The position numbers and the translations under genes were made by a program. This document shows, in pieces, positions 32,928 through 35,649 of a stretch of 35,649 bases of DNA (its first letter is position 1; every line of letters begins with the position of its first letter). Below the pieces are notes generated by a model. That model saw nothing but the letters and a program-made list of their open reading frames with translations, made no database searches and was not told the origin of the DNA. This stretch comes from a bacterium (GTDB lineage Bacteria > Vulcanimicrobiota > Vulcanimicrobiia > Vulcanimicrobiales > SCRA01): assembly GCA_004298665.1 (NCBI GenBank), contig SCQY01000020.1, positions 1 through 35,649 on the forward strand, read 5' to 3'.

Positions 32928-34915
32928 GGTATGCTTTCGCCGCGCTCCTGCTCTCCATCGTCGCGATGTTGATCGTGCCGTTGCCCCCGGCGCTGCTCGA
33001 CGTGCTGTTGGCCGTGAACGTGCTGGCCAGCGCGTGCGTGCTGCTGCTCTCGATCGGCGTGGGTGAGCCGCTGGAGTTTGCAGCGTTTGCGCCGGCACTC
33101 TTGCTGGCCACGCTCTTCCGGCTGGCGCTGGACGTCTCGGCCACGCGCCTTATCCTGACGCAGGGGAGCCACCCGGGCGGCGTAGGCGCGATCATTCCCG
33201 CGTTCGGCGCGTTCGTGGTGCGCGGCAACGTGGTTGTGGGCCTCGTGATCTTCGCCATTCTGGTAACGATCCAGTTCGTGGTGGTGACGCACGGGGCACA
33301 GCGCGTAGCCGAAGTGGCTGCGCGCTTCACGCTCGACGCGCTCCCCGGCAAGCAGATGGCCATCGATGCCGAGCTCCACGCCGGAGCCGTCGACGTGGAG
33401 ACGGCGCGGCGTCGACGTGTCGCCGTGCAGCGCGAGGCGGATTTCTTCGGCAGCATGGAAGGCGCCGGCAAATTCGTCCGAGGCGATGCCGTCGCGTCGC
33501 TCGTTATCGTTGCCGTCAACATCGTGGGCGGTCTGGTGGTCGGCATCCTCTACGAGCACCTCTCGCCGGGAGAGGCCTTCGCCACCTACGCTCTGCTCAC
33601 GGTGGGCAACGCCCTGCTGACGACGCTCCCGGCCTTCCTGATCTCCACGGCGATGGGGATGATGGTCACGCGCGTCGCAGCCGACGGCGATCTCGGCGCC
33701 GATCTCGCCGCCGCGCTCTTGCGCCACCCCGAAGTTCTTCGCGCGGCCGCCGTCTTGATGGGGGTACTGGCGCTGGTGCCGGCGCTCCCGCGCGCTACCT
33801 TCGCGCTGCTGGGGGCGCTGTGTTGGGCAACGGCTCTCCTCGCGGAGCGCCGTCACGCCGAGCAGGCCCACGAGGTCGAGCGGGAGCACGCCGCGGAGCA
33901 GCGTGCGCGTCTGCGCAGGCCGGAGACGGCACTGGCGCTGGTGGGCGTCGATCCGGTGGCGATCGACGTCGGCGTAGCGCTGATACCCCTGCTGGACGGA
34001 GCGCTCGGTGAGGCGCTGTTGGAGCGGGTCGGCGAAGTGCGCCGGCAGCTCGCCGGCGATTGCGGGATCGTGCTCCCCGGCGTGCGCCTGCGCGACGACC
34101 TCCTGCTGGAGGAGTCCCGCTACGCCATCCGCATCCGCGACGAAGTGGTGGCACAGGGCCGCCTGCGGCTGGACGCGGTGCTTGCCATCGGCGATCCCGC
34201 CGTGCTCATGCGATACCCCGGAGAGCGGCTCGTTGATCCCGTCTTCGGCCTCCCCGCGCTGTGGACGGGCCTCTCTGCCCGCGAAGCGTTGGAGCGCGGG
34301 GGAGCGCTGGTTTTCGACCCCGTGAGCGTGCTGGGATCGCATCTGGCTGCCGCGGCGCGCGAGCACGCTGCTGCATTGCTCGGGCGTCAGGAGTTTGCAA
34401 CCCTCCTCGAGCACCTGCGTGTCCGCGTTCCCGCGCTCGTCAAAGAGATCGGTGGAGAGTCGTTGCCCCAGCCGCTGGCGCATCGCGTCTTCACGCGCCT
34501 GCTGGGCGAAGGCGTCTGGCCGCGTGACCCCGTGGCGATACTCGAAGAGCTCGTCGAATGTGCGCGTTCCTGCGGCGATCTCGAAACGCTGGTCGAACGT
34601 GCGCGGCGGGTCGCCGTTCCGCCGCACGTGCGCGCCCAGGTGCGCGGGCCGCGGCTGGAGGCGTTCCTCGTCGACGGCGCGCTGGAATCGGCGCTGGAGG
34701 GGGAAGCGGCAGGCGAGCCGGCGGCGTTGCTGGATTTGCGCGAGCGCCTTACTGCGTATCGAGAGGACGTGCGCACGCGCGGCGGCCATCCGTGCGTGGT
34801 CTGCACTTCGAGCGTGCGCCCGCGTCTGGCCGCGCTGCTGGCGCGCATCAATCTGCGTATTCCTGTCTATGCCTATGCGGAGCTTCCCGCGACGCTGGCC
34901 GTGGTGCCTGCGTAG
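32924..34915 (+). CDS. flhA: Flagellar export protein FlhA
   Basis: A 663-aa export channel protein with about eight N-terminal membrane helices and a cytoplasmic substrate-docking domain. The FHIPEP signature is clear (TLFRLALDVSATRLIL and DALPGKQMAIDAEL). The cytoplasmic part keeps the VDPVAIDVG and VFGLPALW motifs. The length is slightly shorter than the usual 680-700 aa. Last gene of the operon; the Fur gene ends 20 bases beyond on the other strand, and no intrinsic terminator is visible. Confidence 0.96.
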   Translation: MRYAFAALLLSIVAMLIVPLPPALLDVLLAVNVLASACVLLLSIGVGEPLEFAAFAPALLLATLFRLALDVSATRLILTQGSHPGGVGAIIPAFGAFVVRGNVVVGLVIFAILVTIQFVVVTHGAQRVAEVAARFTLDALPGKQMAIDAELHAGAVDVETARRRRVAVQREADFFGSMEGAGKFVRGDAVASLVIVAVNIVGGLVVGILYEHLSPGEAFATYALLTVGNALLTTLPAFLISTAMGMMVTRVAADGDLGADLAAALLRHPEVLRAAAVLMGVLALVPALPRATFALLGALCWATALLAERRHAEQAHEVEREHAAEQRARLRRPETALALVGVDPVAIDVGVALIPLLDGALGEALLERVGEVRRQLAGDCGIVLPGVRLRDDLLLEESRYAIRIRDEVVAQGRLRLDAVLAIGDPAVLMRYPGERLVDPVFGLPALWTGLSAREALERGGALVFDPVSVLGSHLAAAAREHAAALLGRQEFATLLEHLRVRVPALVKEIGGESLPQPLAHRVFTRLLGEGVWPRDPVAILEELVECARSCGDLETLVERARRVAVPPHVRAQVRGPRLEAFLVDGALESALEGEAAGEPAALLDLRERLTAYREDVRTRGGHPCVVCTSSVRPRLAALLARINLRIPVYAYAELPATLAVVPA

Positions 34916-34935
34916 GCGTCGTGGCCGGCCCGCTC

Positions 34936-35361
34936 CTAGCCGCGGCCGTTGCGGCAACGGCGGCAGAGGCCGCTGACTTGCAGCTTGAAGTCGCCGGGCT
35001 GGAAGCCGACGCTCGCTGCGACCTCGCTGACCAGTTCGGCGAGGTGCGGAGCTTCTACGTCTGAAAGTTCGTGACAGCGCGTGCAGAGAAGGTGGTGATG
35101 CTTGTCGAGGCGCGCTTCATACCGGGCGGCCGCCCCAGGGTACTGCACCATCTGAACCAAGCCGAGCTCACGCAGTAAGTCTAACGTGCGGTAGATCGTT
35201 GCTAGGCCAAGCGAAGAGAGCTCCTCTTTGGCCCGCTCGTGGATTTCCTCCGCGTCGAGATGACCGCCGTCGGCCTGGAGTACGCGGAGCACCGCGGCGC
35301 GTTGGCGTGTAAGCCGGTAGCGGGACTGGATCAAGCCCGCGTCGGCTTTCGCTGCGTCCAT
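34936..35361 (-). CDS. Fur-family transcriptional regulator
   Basis: A 141-aa Fur-family repressor. The winged-helix DNA-binding domain covers about residues 10-80 (LTRQRAAVLRVLQ and LGLATIYRTLDLLRELGLV). The metal/dimer domain has His88-His90 (KHHHLLC) and a structural zinc site with Cys93, Cys96, Cys133 and Cys136. Whether it senses iron, zinc or peroxide is not clear. It is convergent with the fla operon and divergent from the probable secD gene. Confidence 0.92.
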   Translation of the reverse strand: MDAAKADAGLIQSRYRLTRQRAAVLRVLQADGGHLDAEEIHERAKEELSSLGLATIYRTLDLLRELGLVQMVQYPGAAARYEARLDKHHHLLCTRCHELSDVEAPHLAELVSEVAASVGFQPGDFKLQVSGLCRRCRNGRG

Positions 35362-35445
35362 CGTCCTAGTTCCACTTCGGAGGAGCTTTCCGTGGTCCCC
35401 CCGCAGAGTCTCCGGCCTTTCCGCTGCTCCCGCTTCAGCCCGCGC

Positions 35446-35474
35446 TTGCGCCCTCGACCCCTACCTGCTAGAAT
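35446..35474 (+). promoter_or_regulatory. Promoter of probable secD
   Basis: TTGCGC (35446-35451) and TAGAAT (35469-35474) with a 17-base spacer. Transcription should begin near 35481, giving a leader of about 78 bases. No strong ribosome binding site is seen before the ATG at 35559. Confidence 0.6.
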
Positions 35475-35558
35475 CCTTGGGGTTCTTACGGTGGCGCCGC
35501 TCTAGGAGCCGCCGTCCCTTTTCTCTCCTTGCCGGAAGCCGGTGCGATTCATCACGTC

Positions 35559-35649
35559 ATGACCTGGAACCGTTGGAAGAATCCGATCAAGGCGCTTCTC
35601 GTCGTGGCGATCCTCGCCACGTGCATGTTGGCGATCCTGCCGATCCAGA
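35559..35649 (+). CDS. Probable SecD N-terminal fragment
   Basis: Thirty codons from the ATG at 35559 to the window edge: a Trp/Lys-rich start (MTWNRWKNPIKALL), then one hydrophobic helix ending in LAILPIQ. This resembles the first transmembrane helix of SecD protein-translocase subunits, which continues into the GLDLRGG motif outside this window. Other single-span membrane proteins are possible. Confidence 0.5.
   Translation, partial: MTWNRWKNPIKALLVVAILATCMLAILPIQ

Noticed and set aside
32771..34957. 728-codon minus-strand frame opposite flhA
   Set aside because: Antisense shadow of flhA, which is unambiguous.
1..35649. tRNA, rRNA, CRISPR arrays, insertion sequences and prophage genes
   Set aside because: No cloverleaf with CCA-arm consensus, no regularly spaced repeats, no transposase or integrase and no direct repeats were seen.

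Overview
The window is a GC-rich, gene-dense bacterial chromosome segment with no rRNA, tRNA, CRISPR array or insertion sequence that I can see, and no gene-free stretch over 300 bases. Housekeeping genes (greA, lysS, truA, rplM-rpsI, ppc, a partial secD) show it is chromosomal. High GC, frequent GTG starts, 4-base stop/start overlaps and a Bacillus-like fla gene order suggest a deep-branching terrestrial lineage such as Eremiobacterota (WPS-2) or a similar high-GC phylum. That placement is inference and no marker here proves it.

Left part (1-21436), metabolic and housekeeping. A minus-strand run encodes a Na+/solute symporter, an OsmC-like protein and the N terminus of a membrane-anchored protein. 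A plus-strand group follows: GNAT, putrescine-type aminotransferase and an SRPBCC protein. Next is a divergent pair, a 76-aa protein and an ABATE/CGNR regulator, whose promoters share one -35 element. A striking 29-bp inverted repeat (5792-5944) ends that unit. A cyanobacterial-AAR-like reductase is translationally coupled to a protein of the so-called quinate dehydrogenase type, followed by greA and lysS. On the minus strand come an SQR-like flavoprotein with a 42-aa companion, a secreted Asp/Gly/His-rich protein, ppc and an SDR. Then follow truA, a short-anchored chemoreceptor, rplM-rpsI with a clear promoter and terminator, and a GAF-PAS class III adenylate cyclase.

Right part (21501-34915) is one long plus-strand, mostly overlapping operon in the order flgB-flgC-fliE-fliF-fliH-fliI-lytic transglycosylase-aspartic protease-fliK-hook/rod-like-fliM-like-fliN-fliP-fliQ-fliR-flhB-flhA. 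The order matches the Bacillus fla operon, but fliG, fliJ, fliL, fliO and flgD are missing. FlgB is cut to 72 aa, and FliM and the hook/rod protein are shortened. FliF carries a C-terminal extension resembling the FliM-binding middle domain of FliG, without the torque domain. A periplasmic double aspartic-protease gene sits inside the operon. I read this as a reduced flagellar type III export machine that keeps the export gate, ATPase and C-ring anchor but shows no rotor-torque module in this window. It may be a secretion system rather than a normal flagellum.

The window ends with a minus-strand Fur-family regulator and, behind its own promoter, the first codons of a probable secD.
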